A DNA stretch of 18,155 nt. Origin: an uncultured Brevundimonas sp. Lineage in GTDB: Bacteria > Pseudomonadota > Alphaproteobacteria > Caulobacterales > Caulobacteraceae. The translations under genes were made by a program, and so were the position numbers. Of this stretch, positions 8,433 to 16,396 are shown piece after piece (position 1 is the stretch's first letter; every line of letters begins with the position of its first letter). A model generated the notes under the pieces. It saw nothing but the letters and a program-made list of their open reading frames with translations, was not told the DNA's origin and made no database searches. Where the stretch lies: the NCBI RefSeq assembly GCF_943913055.1, contig NZ_CALTWS010000028.1, forward strand, positions 1-18,155. The letters run 5' to 3'.

Positions 8433-11400
8433 TCAGAAGGTCTTGGAAATGTTCACATACCACGACCGGCCATAGGGGCGCTGAACCGTGCCCAGATAGC
8501 CGTTCTGCGCCAGCGAAGGCCCCTCGTCGGCCAGATCGCGGACCCCGACCCGAACGGCGGTGCCCGACGCGAACCCTGCGTCGTCGAACGTGTACTGGCC
8601 GTACAGGCTGGCGATCCACTGGTCCTGAACGACCCAGGGTTCACCCGTCGAACTCAGCAGGCTGGTCTGCTGCACGTCGCCGACATACTGGGTCGACAGG
8701 CCCGCGCGCCACGGCCCGCTGCGCCAGATGAAGGTCGTGCTGACCTTCCACTCCGGTCGACCGTTCACGGCGATCAGCTGGCTGGAATCCGGCAGGGGCG
8801 TCAGGGGATCGATAGTCCCGTTCTCCCGCGCCTCGTACAGCGAGTCGATGATGTCGCCCGGCTCGCGCGAATAGGTCAAAAGCTGCGAGGCATTCAGGCG
8901 GAAGATGAACGTCCCCCATTCCGTCCGGCGCTTGGCCCAGGAGAAGCCGAAATCTATGCCCTCCACCGTCTGGGGCAGCAGGTTGATGAACTGGTCGTTG
9001 ATCGAGATCACTTCCCCGACCGGAGCCAGGCCGCTGCCGTCGAACAGGGCGACGTCGTCGGCGTCCGGTGCCGCGCGCACCACGTTCGGGTTCGACCCGC
9101 CCTGGATGCGGTTCAGATAGTCCAGGGTCAGGGCCGCCTCGGCTCCCAGCAGGCCGACGATCTGCTCCTGCTCGATCTTCCAGCGATCGACTGTGAAGGT
9201 GAAGTCGCCCCACGCTTCCGGCACAAAGCGTGGCTGGAAGACGATGCCGATGGACTGGTTGGTGCTTTCCTCGGGCTGCAGGTCCGGATTGCCGGAGATC
9301 AGCAGCGACGCACTGGCTCCCTGTCCGCACTGAGCCATCGAAGCGATCGTACCGGCTCGCAGCGCCGGCTCGCAGCGGATGTAGTCCGTGCCGCCCGCCA
9401 AACGGGCATACTGGGTGGCGTTGACCTGCTCCAGGTTCGGCGCGCGGAAGCCCTCGGAGTAGGAACCGCGGACGCGCAATCCGTCGATGATGTCCCAGGC
9501 CACGGCCACCTTGGGTTTGGCGACGCTGCCAAAATCCGAATATTCCTCGAACCGTCCAGCGACCTGCATGTCCAGGCTGTAGACCAGCGGGATGTTCATG
9601 TCGGGCGAGACCAGCGGGACGGCGAACTCGACGAAGGCCCCGGCCACGGTGCGGTTGCCGCGGGTGTCCGGATTGGGGCTGACGGCCGCGACGTTCGATG
9701 GGGAGGTCTCTCCCGTCACGCTGTCTGTGAAGGTAATGGTGCCGTCGACGTTCTCGTCGCGGTCGTCGAACTGGGTCTCGCGGCGGAACTCGGCACCGAA
9801 CGCAACCCCGACCGGTCCGGCCGGCAGTTGGAACAGATCAGGCCGCGACACCTTGAAGTCGGCCAGAGCCAATGTGGTGCGCGAGAAGCGCCGCATGTCG
9901 AACACGATCGCGTCGATCGCCGCCTGACTGGACGGCGAGCAGTCACCCGAACTGGTCGTGGCGATACAGCCGCCCGAAAAGGGGTTGTAGGCATCTGGCG
10001 TCGACAGCGACAGCTGCTGTTGCAGCGCGGTCCTATTGATGTTGGGCGAGATGTCCTCGGCCTCGGCTTCGGAATACAGCAGCGCGCCTTCCCAATCGAA
10101 GCCACGCCACTCGCCGCGCAGTCCACCCAGGAACCTGGACTGGAAGTTCTTGACGGTCACGGTCTGGAAGCCGGCATCCACGAAGCGGTAGTTGGACAGC
10201 CGGATCGGCAGGCCGGCCGCCGTCACATTGGTCAGGCCTTGAAGTCTGTTGGGGTTGGCTGCGCCGCCCGCAAAGGTCACCGGACCGAAGGGATTCCAGT
10301 AGTTGGAGGCCGGAATCCAAATCTCGTTCAGATTGATGACCGGCGGCTGGATGGCGCGGCTTTCGGCCCCATAAAAGCCGATCTCGCCAAAGGCGGTGAT
10401 CGTGTCGGTGAGGTCGTAGTGGCCAGTCAGAAAGACGTTGGTCCGCTCCAGGTCGGACCGCACGGTCGTGCCCACCCGCGTGTCGTAACGCAGCTCGCGG
10501 ATGTCGCCGTTGTAGGATCCTGCCCCGCTGACCAGACACAGGCCGTTGTTCAGATTGGCTCCTGCGCAGCCGAAGCTCTGGGGCTGTATGCGGAAAGCAC
10601 CCGCTGCGGTGGCGACCACCGTGCCGTTGACACGCGGTCTGGCGGCTGTCGTGCTGCCGGGCGTGCTGAGGCGTGCCCAGGGGGTATAGGACGACCGGCC
10701 ATCCGGCACTGTCGAGGTCTCGAACCCCGGCTCGTTGGCGAAGAAGGGTCGCAGGTCGTCGCTGAAGGTGAAGTCCTGGTCCTCGGCCATCAGGGCCGAG
10801 CGGTCGCTGTAGTTGGCGAACAGCGAGACATTGCCGCGATCAAAGTCCTTGCCGGCGAAGATGTTGGCCTCGAACTCGCGCAGACCGGTCCCTTCGGCTC
10901 CGCTGTATTCCGCCTCCATTCGCAGGCCGTCGAAGTCGTTCTGCAGCACCGTATTGACCACGCCGGCCACGGCGTCGGCCCCGTAGATGGCGGCCGCGCC
11001 GTCCAGCAGCACCTCCAGGCGCTCCACGCCGGACACGGGAATGGCGTTGGAGTTGTAGCTGAGCACCGGCACCGTGCCGGTATCCGATGTGCCCTGGCTG
11101 GTCGGGTGCTGGACCATGCGTCGGCCGTTGATCAGCACCAGGGTATTGCCAACCCCCAGCGAGCGCAGGTCGACGGAGTTCACGTCGCCGCGTGCCGAGT
11201 TGCTGGTCTGGGGCCCGTTGGACTCCTCGAACTGCACATCCCCCATCTGCGGAATGGAGCGGATCAGGTCATCGCCTGACGAGGCCCCGATGGCGTCGAT
11301 CTGTTCCTGGTCGAACACCACGACCGGCAGGGCCGCCGTGGTCGAGGCTCCGCGAATCTGCGAACCGACGACGACGACCTCCTCAAGTTCGGTGGCCGTC

Positions 11401-11540
11401 GGGTCCTGGTCGTCGATTGGTGCCTCGGTGCCTGGCACCACAGGATCGGTGGCCGTCTGCGCCGCCGCTATTCCGGCCGAGGCAATGAGCGCCAGCGAGG
11501 CAGTGCCACCCAGCAGCAGGGTGCGATGAATGTTGTTCAT
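8433..11540 (-). CDS. TonB-dependent outer-membrane receptor
   Basis: A 1035-residue TonB-dependent receptor, which would import a bulky substrate through the outer membrane using TonB/ExbBD energy. It begins with a signal peptide (MNNIHRTLLLGGTASLALIA, cleavage near residues 27-28), followed by a TonB-box-like ELEEVVVVGSQIRG (51-64). The plug domain contains DLRSLGVGNTLVLINGRRM and VERLEVLLDGAAAIYGADAVAGVVN, both typical of the family. A long beta-barrel follows, with the usual terminal aromatic residue in SWYVNISKTF. The plug style resembles the large receptors for oligopeptides or polymers in Caulobacterales rather than siderophore receptors. ATG 11540 is preceded by a strong GGGAGGA. The gene starts 29 bases after dctA and ends 32 bases before the hydrolase, so all three probably share one mRNA. 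The ligand is not deducible from sequence alone. Confidence 0.93.
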   Translation of the reverse strand: MNNIHRTLLLGGTASLALIASAGIAAAQTATDPVVPGTEAPIDDQDPTATELEEVVVVGSQIRGASTTAALPVVVFDQEQIDAIGASSGDDLIRSIPQMGDVQFEESNGPQTSNSARGDVNSVDLRSLGVGNTLVLINGRRMVQHPTSQGTSDTGTVPVLSYNSNAIPVSGVERLEVLLDGAAAIYGADAVAGVVNTVLQNDFDGLRMEAEYSGAEGTGLREFEANIFAGKDFDRGNVSLFANYSDRSALMAEDQDFTFSDDLRPFFANEPGFETSTVPDGRSSYTPWARLSTPGSTTAARPRVNGTVVATAAGAFRIQPQSFGCAGANLNNGLCLVSGAGSYNGDIRELRYDTRVGTTVRSDLERTNVFLTGHYDLTDTITAFGEIGFYGAESRAIQPPVINLNEIWIPASNYWNPFGPVTFAGGAANPNRLQGLTNVTAAGLPIRLSNYRFVDAGFQTVTVKNFQSRFLGGLRGEWRGFDWEGALLYSEAEAEDISPNINRTALQQQLSLSTPDAYNPFSGGCIATTSSGDCSPSSQAAIDAIVFDMRRFSRTTLALADFKVSRPDLFQLPAGPVGVAFGAEFRRETQFDDRDENVDGTITFTDSVTGETSPSNVAAVSPNPDTRGNRTVAGAFVEFAVPLVSPDMNIPLVYSLDMQVAGRFEEYSDFGSVAKPKVAVAWDIIDGLRVRGSYSEGFRAPNLEQVNATQYARLAGGTDYIRCEPALRAGTIASMAQCGQGASASLLISGNPDLQPEESTNQSIGIVFQPRFVPEAWGDFTFTVDRWKIEQEQIVGLLGAEAALTLDYLNRIQGGSNPNVVRAAPDADDVALFDGSGLAPVGEVISINDQFINLLPQTVEGIDFGFSWAKRRTEWGTFIFRLNASQLLTYSREPGDIIDSLYEARENGTIDPLTPLPDSSQLIAVNGRPEWKVSTTFIWRSGPWRAGLSTQYVGDVQQTSLLSSTGEPWVVQDQWIASLYGQYTFDDAGFASGTAVRVGVRDLADEGPSLAQNGYLGTVQRPYGRSWYVNISKTF

Positions 11541-11569
11541 GATCTTGTCCTCCCAAATGCCTCGACCGT

Positions 11570-12922
11570 TCAATCGGCCGTTATGGCGTCCTTGTCCCCG
11601 GGGCCTGCCGCCGGATCGGGCGGCGCGGCCAATGCTTTCGGTTTCGACCCCAGAGCCATGTGCATGGCCTCGCGGTCGAGTTGTCCCTCCCAGCGCGCGA
11701 CGACCAGGGTCGCCACGGCATTGCCGATAAAGTTGGTCAGGGCCCGGCACTCGCTCATGAAGCGGTCGATCCCGAGGATCAGGGCCATGCCCGCGATCGG
11801 CACGGACGGCACGACGGCCAGTGTCGCCGCCAGGGTGATGAAGCCCGCTCCGGTAATGCCGGCGGCCCCCTTGGAGCTCAGCATAGCGACCAGCAGCAGC
11901 AGAATCTGGTCCTGCAGGCTCAGATCGATGTTCATGGCCTGGGCGATGAACAGCGCCGCCATGGTCATGTAGATGTTGGTGCCGTCCAGGTTGAAGGAAT
12001 AGCCCGTCGGCACGACCAGTCCGACCACCGACTTGGCTGCCCCGGCTCGCTCCATCTTCTGCATCAGGCTGGGCAGGGCCGCTTCCGACGACGAGGTGCC
12101 CAGCACCAGCAGAAGCTCTTCCTTCAGATAGGCGACCAGTCGGAAGATCGAAAAGCCATTGGCCCAGGCGACCAGGCCCAGGATGCCGAAGATGAAGATC
12201 AGCGACGTCAGATAGAAGGTGGCGATCAGGGCCGCCAGATTGGCGATGGTGCCCAGGCCATAGGCCCCGATGGTGAAGGCGAACGCTCCGAACGCACCGA
12301 TCGGCGCGGCCTTCATAAGGATGGCGACCAGTTTGAAGACGATCTGACTCAGCGATTCAAACGCCCGCTGCACCGGCGCGGCGGCATCGCCGATCACGGC
12401 CATGGCGATGCCGAACAGGATCGACACGAACAGCACCTGCAGGATGTTGCCCTCGACGAAAGCGCTGAACAGGGTGTCGGGAATGATGCTGGTCAGGAAA
12501 CCGACGATCGTCGTCTCGTGCGCCGCGCTGGCATACTGGGCGACGGCCCCGGCGTTTAGCGTCGCCGGATCGATATTCAGGCCGCGACCGGGTTGAACCA
12601 GATTGGCGATGATCAGCCCGACGATCAGGGCCAGGGTCGAGAAAAACAGGAAATAGGCAAAGGCCTTGGCGGCCACCCGACCGATCTGTTTCAGGTCCCG
12701 CATGCCGGCTATGCCGGTCACGATGGTCAGGAAGATTACCGGCGCGATGATCATCTTCACCAGCTTGATGAAGGCGTCGCCGAGCGGCTTCAGGCTCTCG
12801 CCGAACTCGGGAAAGAAGTGGCCGATCGCACCGCCCGCCACGATGGCGATCAGGACCCAGAAATACAGGGTTCGCCACCACGGACTGCGCGCGATCGAAC
12901 CGTTGCCCTTAGGCATCAGCAT
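11570..12922 (-). CDS. dctA: DctA-type C4-dicarboxylate:cation symporter (DAACS family)
   Basis: An inner-membrane glutamate/aspartate-transporter-fold protein of 450 residues that takes up succinate, fumarate, malate or related compounds with protons or sodium. Family motifs are complete: the first re-entrant hairpin serine motif LGTSSSEAALPSL (274-286), NLDGTNIYM in TM7 (311-319), the second hairpin SSKGAAGITGAGFI (349-362), and DRFMSECRALTNFIGN in TM8 (386-401), containing the substrate-binding Asp, Arg and Asn positions. The N-terminal FPEFGESLKPLGDAFIKLVK is DctA-like. ATG 12922 is set by GGGAGG 8 bases upstream; a second ATG at 12916 is too far from that site's optimum. The gene diverges from dctBD, the classic arrangement for DctBD-controlled dctA. 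Unusually, it heads an operon with a TonB receptor and an exported hydrolase. Confidence 0.93.
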   Translation of the reverse strand: MLMPKGNGSIARSPWWRTLYFWVLIAIVAGGAIGHFFPEFGESLKPLGDAFIKLVKMIIAPVIFLTIVTGIAGMRDLKQIGRVAAKAFAYFLFFSTLALIVGLIIANLVQPGRGLNIDPATLNAGAVAQYASAAHETTIVGFLTSIIPDTLFSAFVEGNILQVLFVSILFGIAMAVIGDAAAPVQRAFESLSQIVFKLVAILMKAAPIGAFGAFAFTIGAYGLGTIANLAALIATFYLTSLIFIFGILGLVAWANGFSIFRLVAYLKEELLLVLGTSSSEAALPSLMQKMERAGAAKSVVGLVVPTGYSFNLDGTNIYMTMAALFIAQAMNIDLSLQDQILLLLVAMLSSKGAAGITGAGFITLAATLAVVPSVPIAGMALILGIDRFMSECRALTNFIGNAVATLVVARWEGQLDREAMHMALGSKPKALAAPPDPAAGPGDKDAITAD

Positions 12923-12958
12923 GACTTCAACCTCCCGAGAGCGTCTTCGCGCCCAAAC

Positions 12959-12974
12959 TGCGCTTGGCTGACCA
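12959..12974 (-). promoter_or_regulatory. dctA: weak candidate sigma54 promoter for dctA
   Basis: On the minus strand TGGTCAGCCAAGCGCA has the required GG-N10-GC spacing of a sigma54 -24/-12 element, but the flanking bases match the TGGCACG-N4-TTGCW consensus poorly (about 7 of 12). It would start transcription near 12948, giving a leader of about 26 bases that contains the GGGAGG ribosome-binding site, and would place the palindromic operators at roughly -140 and -172. Geometry is good, sequence match is weak. Confidence 0.3.
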
Positions 12975-12978
12975 AGCG
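12961..12978. repeat. perfect short inverted repeat upstream of dctA
   Basis: CGCTTGG-CTGA-CCAAGCG is a perfect 7-bp inverted repeat with a 4-base loop, 39 bases upstream of the dctA start. It coincides with the weak sigma54 candidate. It could be a regulator operator or, if transcribed from further upstream, a hairpin in the dctA leader. Confidence 0.6.
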
Positions 12979-13032
12979 TCAACGGCAGTATCCGAAGCGT
13001 TGGCACATGTAAGCAAGGGCCTTGGACCCAGC

Positions 13033-13038
13033 TATAAT
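13033..13038 (+). promoter_or_regulatory. possible -10 element for dctBD
   Basis: A perfect TATAAT lies in the AT-rich centre of the divergent intergenic region, reading toward dctB. No good -35 is seen 16-18 bases upstream, so it is only suggestive. If used, it would give a dctB leader of about 90 bases that contains the 12-bp inverted repeat. Confidence 0.3.
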
Positions 13039-13079
13039 TGCTTGTTTTGATTGTAGAAGTTTTGGGTTTCAGCAATGCG

Positions 13080-13129
13080 GGTGCATGTTTCCGCACAAAT
13101 GCCTGGCAGTTTGTGCGGAAATCCGCATG
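13080..13129. promoter_or_regulatory. paired palindromic operator candidates for DctD
   Basis: Two related sites flank a 10-base spacer. The stronger one, TGTGCGGAAATCCGCATG (13112-13129), has a perfect TGCGGA-AA-TCCGCA core. The weaker one (13080-13097) carries GTGC...CCGCACA. Their centres are 32 bases apart, close to three helical turns, so dimers would bind on the same face. Read together, they create a perfect 12-bp inverted repeat, TTTCCGCACAAA (13088-13099) and TTTGTGCGGAAA (13110-13121). Tandem same-face sites upstream of dctA are the expected arrangement for a DctD/NtrC-class enhancer. That DctD is the binder is inference from position. Confidence 0.6.
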
Positions 13130-13137
13130 GTAAGTCG

Positions 13138-14943
13138 ATGGCAAAACTCGCTCTGTCCAACGCGAACCAGTGGCGAGTATTCGCCATCGCCGTTCTGGTG
13201 ACGGGGGTGCTGGCGGTGCTCTCGGCAGGCTGGCTAGCGGGAAGAGATGCCGAGGCGACACTGGGGCGTCAGGTCTCTGCAACGGCAGTCCTCCAGAACG
13301 CAGTGCTTCAAAGTGAGCTGGAACGTCAGCAGGCCACGCCATCGATCCTGGCTCGCGACCCGGATGTCTTGGGCCTCTTGGCATCCCCCTCGCCGGAACG
13401 CGTCGCTCAGGTCAATTCGAAGTTCGAAACCCTGGCGCGTGAGGTCCGGTCAGCGGCGATTTATGTTATGGATGCTGAAGGCCGCGCCTTGGCCGCCAGC
13501 AACTGGCGTCAACCAATCAGCTTCGTCGGATCTGACTATAGTTTTCGTCCCTATTTTGCCGAGGCCATGGCCTCGGGGCGGTCCGCATTCTTCGCTCTTG
13601 GCACGGTCAGCGGGCGGCCAGGTCTTTATCTCGCGCGCAGGATCGATCGCCCAAATGGCACACCCGCCGGTGTGATCGTCACCAAGGTCGAGTTCGACGC
13701 ACTGGAAGCGCAGTGGCGAGCGGCAGGCGAGCCAACCTATGTGACGGATGCGGATGGGGTTGTCCTGATCACGACCATGCCGGACTGGCGATTCCGCACC
13801 ACTCGCCCGCTGAGCGGGGATCGACGGCGAGAGATAGCAAAGGAGCAGACGGCCGGCGCGACCCTAATCGACCTTCCCTTCCGGGCAGAGTCCCAAGGCC
13901 TCGTCCGGATCAGCCAGGACATCGCGTCAGGACAGTACTTCCATGCCACAGCGGCCACGCCCGATCTGGACTGGACTCTGCATGTCTTGGCACCGGCCAA
14001 TGCAACGCTGGCGCGCGCCATCGGAGCCGCTAGGGGACTTGCCCTTCTCAGCGTTCTGCTGCTGGCTGGCTTGGCGGGGTGGATGCTGCGTCGAAGGCAT
14101 CGTGCGGCACAGCGTACGGTCGAGGGCGAGCGCGCGCGCGCCGAACTCGAGCAGCGGGTTGATCTCCGCACAGGCGAACTGCGCCTGGCCAACGAACGCC
14201 TTCACCACGAAGCAGACGAGCGTCGTCGTCTGGAGGCAGCTCGCCAGGCCCTACAGGACGACCTGATCCAAGCTACAAAACTCGCCACGCTCGGCCAGAT
14301 CGCGGCGGGCGTGGCTCACGAAATAAATCAACCACTGGCGGCCATCCGCACACACGCAGACAGCGCCGGCCTCTATCTCGACCAAGGCGATGCGTCTTCG
14401 ACGGCGCGCTCGCTGGATCGGATTGCCGATCTGACCGAGCGCGTCGGTCGCATCACGGACGAACTCAGAGCCTTCTCGCGAAAGTCGGCTTCTGCGGTCG
14501 TGCCAGTGGATCTCGATACTGCGTTGAACGGGGCGTTGCTGCTTCTCGGATCGCGCCTGCGCGAGCAGGCCATCCATTTGTATCGAACTGGCCCGCGAGG
14601 CCTGTGGGTCGCAGCAGAACGGGTCCGACTGGAGCAGGTTCTCGTAAACCTGATCCAGAACGCAGCGGAAGCCCTTGCGGGTAGAAACGAGCCTTCAATT
14701 CATTGCTGTATCGAGGTCGTAGCCGACCAGGTCATTATCCGGGTGAGCGATAACGGTCCAGGGTTGTCGGCGCCCATTCGCGAAAAGCTGTTCACCCCGT
14801 TCGCCACCGATAAGCCAGCTGGCATGGGACTGGGACTGGTCATCAGCCGCGATATCGTTACCGGCTTCGGCGGCGAACTCGATCATGAGACCTCATCAGA
14901 CGGTGCCGTCTTTCGGATCACCCTGAACCGGTCCGAGCCATGA
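13138..14943 (+). CDS. dctB: DctB-type membrane sensor histidine kinase
   Basis: A 601-residue sensor kinase for C4-dicarboxylates. Order: TM1 (about 14-34); a periplasmic double-PAS/Cache-like sensor with the DctB-typical SNWRQPISFVGSDYSFRPYF (121-140) and FFALGTVSGRPGLYLARRI; TM2 (about 297-317); a long coiled-coil linker (325-380); then the kinase core. The H-box GQIAAGVAHEINQPLAAIR puts the phosphoaccepting His at 394. The N-box is LVNLIQNAAEA, G1 is DNGPGL (538-543), the F-box is LFTPFATDK and G2 is GMGLGL (562-567); all are intact. I prefer ATG 13138 over the in-frame ATG 13075 because the latter would make the palindromic operators coding and lacks a signal-like N-terminus; GGTAAG precedes 13138. 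The gene is divergent from dctA and its stop overlaps dctD by ATGA, so the two proteins are a cognate pair. Confidence 0.92.
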   Translation: MAKLALSNANQWRVFAIAVLVTGVLAVLSAGWLAGRDAEATLGRQVSATAVLQNAVLQSELERQQATPSILARDPDVLGLLASPSPERVAQVNSKFETLAREVRSAAIYVMDAEGRALAASNWRQPISFVGSDYSFRPYFAEAMASGRSAFFALGTVSGRPGLYLARRIDRPNGTPAGVIVTKVEFDALEAQWRAAGEPTYVTDADGVVLITTMPDWRFRTTRPLSGDRRREIAKEQTAGATLIDLPFRAESQGLVRISQDIASGQYFHATAATPDLDWTLHVLAPANATLARAIGAARGLALLSVLLLAGLAGWMLRRRHRAAQRTVEGERARAELEQRVDLRTGELRLANERLHHEADERRRLEAARQALQDDLIQATKLATLGQIAAGVAHEINQPLAAIRTHADSAGLYLDQGDASSTARSLDRIADLTERVGRITDELRAFSRKSASAVVPVDLDTALNGALLLLGSRLREQAIHLYRTGPRGLWVAAERVRLEQVLVNLIQNAAEALAGRNEPSIHCCIEVVADQVIIRVSDNGPGLSAPIREKLFTPFATDKPAGMGLGLVISRDIVTGFGGELDHETSSDGAVFRITLNRSEP

Positions 14944-16280
14944 CGCATCAGTCGTTCCGGGTCGTGCTGGTCGATGACGACGAGGCTTTTCGCCAAGCCT
15001 TGGCTGAACGGCTGAAATTGGCCGGATTTCTGGTGTCGGCCCATGAAAATGCCCAAGCCGCACTGAAAACCATTCGGGAGAATTTTCAGGGTGTCGTCCT
15101 GACCGATTTGCGAATGCCGGGACTAGACGGTCGTCAACTCGCGCGTCGACTGGCTCAGTTAGACGCCGACCTGCCGGTGATCATCATGACTGGCCACGGC
15201 GATGTCGCTGAAGCCGTCGAAGCCATTCAGGACGGCGCATACGATTTCCTGACCAAACCCTTCGCCTCCGAGCGTCTGATTGAAACTCTGAAACGGGCGC
15301 TCGAGAAGCGCGCTCTGGTCCTCGACAACAGGCGGTTGGCCCAAGCCAGTGAGAACACCAATGACGCTTTGCCATTGATAGGCGATAGTCCTGCTGTTCG
15401 ACATCTTCGTAACGTCATCGCGCAACTGGCTGACGCCCAGGTCGACGTGCTGATTGAAGGCGAAACCGGTGTCGGCAAGGAGGCCGTAGCGCGGTCGATT
15501 CACAACTTGGGTCGCCGCCGCCTTCGGCCCTTCGTCGCGATATCAGCGGGTGCCCTTTCTGAATCTGACGCGCCTGGCCTGCTGTTCGGGCACGAAGCTG
15601 GCGCATTTCCTGGTGCCATCAGACGCCGAGAGGGTCAGTTCGCGCGCGCGCATGAAGGCACGCTGTTCCTCGACGAGATCGACGTGGCCTCCAAGCCCAT
15701 GCAACGTCTTTTCCTGCGCGCCCTGGAAGAGCGTGAAATCTTGCCACTGGGCGCTTCGGTGCCGATCGGTCTCGACATTCGCGTTCTGGCTGCGACCAAG
15801 GCTGATCCTGCGGCCGCCGTCGCCCGAGGCGACCTCGCCGCGGATCTATATTATCGATTGAACGTCGTACGGCTCCGGGTCCCACCACTGCGTGAGCGGC
15901 GAGACGACATTCTTGCGCTGTTCGCCTCGATGGTCGGGAATGCGTCTCGACGCATGGGCCGCTCTCCACCCACGATGACGAACCAAATCCGACGCGCGCT
16001 CATCGAGCACGACTGGCCGGGAAACCTGCGTGAACTCTCCAACTATGCCAATGCCGCTGTTTTGGGCATCCAAGGGACCATGCAAATCGCTGACCAGACA
16101 CAGACCCTAGCGGACAGGATGGGTCTTTATGAGGCTGAGCTGATACGAGAAGCGCTCGTTGCCCACAACGGAAACATCGCTGCTGTAATGGACGCGCTCG
16201 GAATTGCGCGAAAGACGCTCTATGACAAGCTCGCCAGGCATGGCTTGGCGGCGGCGGCTTTTCGAACCAAACGCCTTTGA
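14940..16280 (+). CDS. dctD: DctD-type sigma54-dependent response regulator
   Basis: A 446-residue NtrC-class activator. The receiver domain has acidic residues VDDDE near the start, phosphoacceptor Asp56 (VVLTDLRMP), Thr84 and Lys107 (LTKPF). The AAA+ domain shows Walker A GETGVGKE (174-181), Walker B TLFLDEID (241-248), LRVPPLRERRDDI and DWPGNLREL. The C-terminus has a Fis-type helix-turn-helix (NIAAVMDALGIARKTLYDKL, 412-431). The L1 loop, which contacts sigma54, reads GAFPGA (221-226) instead of GAFTGA, a change of the key Thr to Pro. Start ATG 14940 overlaps the dctB stop. By context it should be phosphorylated by DctB and activate the divergent dctA-receptor-hydrolase operon from the palindromes at 13080-13129. 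Whether the Pro variant still drives sigma54 is open. Confidence 0.92.
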   Translation: MTHQSFRVVLVDDDEAFRQALAERLKLAGFLVSAHENAQAALKTIRENFQGVVLTDLRMPGLDGRQLARRLAQLDADLPVIIMTGHGDVAEAVEAIQDGAYDFLTKPFASERLIETLKRALEKRALVLDNRRLAQASENTNDALPLIGDSPAVRHLRNVIAQLADAQVDVLIEGETGVGKEAVARSIHNLGRRRLRPFVAISAGALSESDAPGLLFGHEAGAFPGAIRRREGQFARAHEGTLFLDEIDVASKPMQRLFLRALEEREILPLGASVPIGLDIRVLAATKADPAAAVARGDLAADLYYRLNVVRLRVPPLRERRDDILALFASMVGNASRRMGRSPPTMTNQIRRALIEHDWPGNLRELSNYANAAVLGIQGTMQIADQTQTLADRMGLYEAELIREALVAHNGNIAAVMDALGIARKTLYDKLARHGLAAAAFRTKRL

Positions 16281-16396
16281 AAATTAACGGCGCGCAACTT
16301 TCAGAGCCGCGCGACATTGAGACGATTAGAGCGGCACAGGTCGTTTCGACCGATTTATCGTCGCGCGACCATTCGCCTGGCTACGAGTTCATGTGG

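Noticed and set aside
8274..11279. A 1001-codon open frame on the plus strand opposite the TonB receptor
   Set aside because: It is a high-GC antisense shadow: composition rich in Arg, Gly, Asp, Gln, Val and His with no domain pattern, and it lies opposite a receptor gene with full family motifs and a good ribosome-binding site.
11660..12559. A 299-codon plus-strand open frame opposite dctA
   Set aside because: It is a very charged Asp/Gln/His/Arg-rich translation of the antisense of membrane helices, a typical shadow.
13001..13014. TGGCACATGTAAGC on the plus strand as a sigma54 promoter for dctBD
   Set aside because: The -24 half is nearly perfect, but GG and GC are separated by 9 bases rather than 10 and the TTGC element is lacking. 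It also lies far from the dctB start.
13075..13137. Upstream in-frame ATG giving dctB 21 extra residues
   Set aside because: It would place the palindromic operators inside the coding region. The extra residues look unlike a membrane-protein N-terminus, and ATG 13138 has a nearby GGTAAG.
16339..16351. GGTCG-TTT-CGACC hairpin between dctD and gspM as a bidirectional terminator
   Set aside because: The stem is only 5 bp with a 3-base loop and no T tract on either side. It is compatible with chance in GC-rich DNA.
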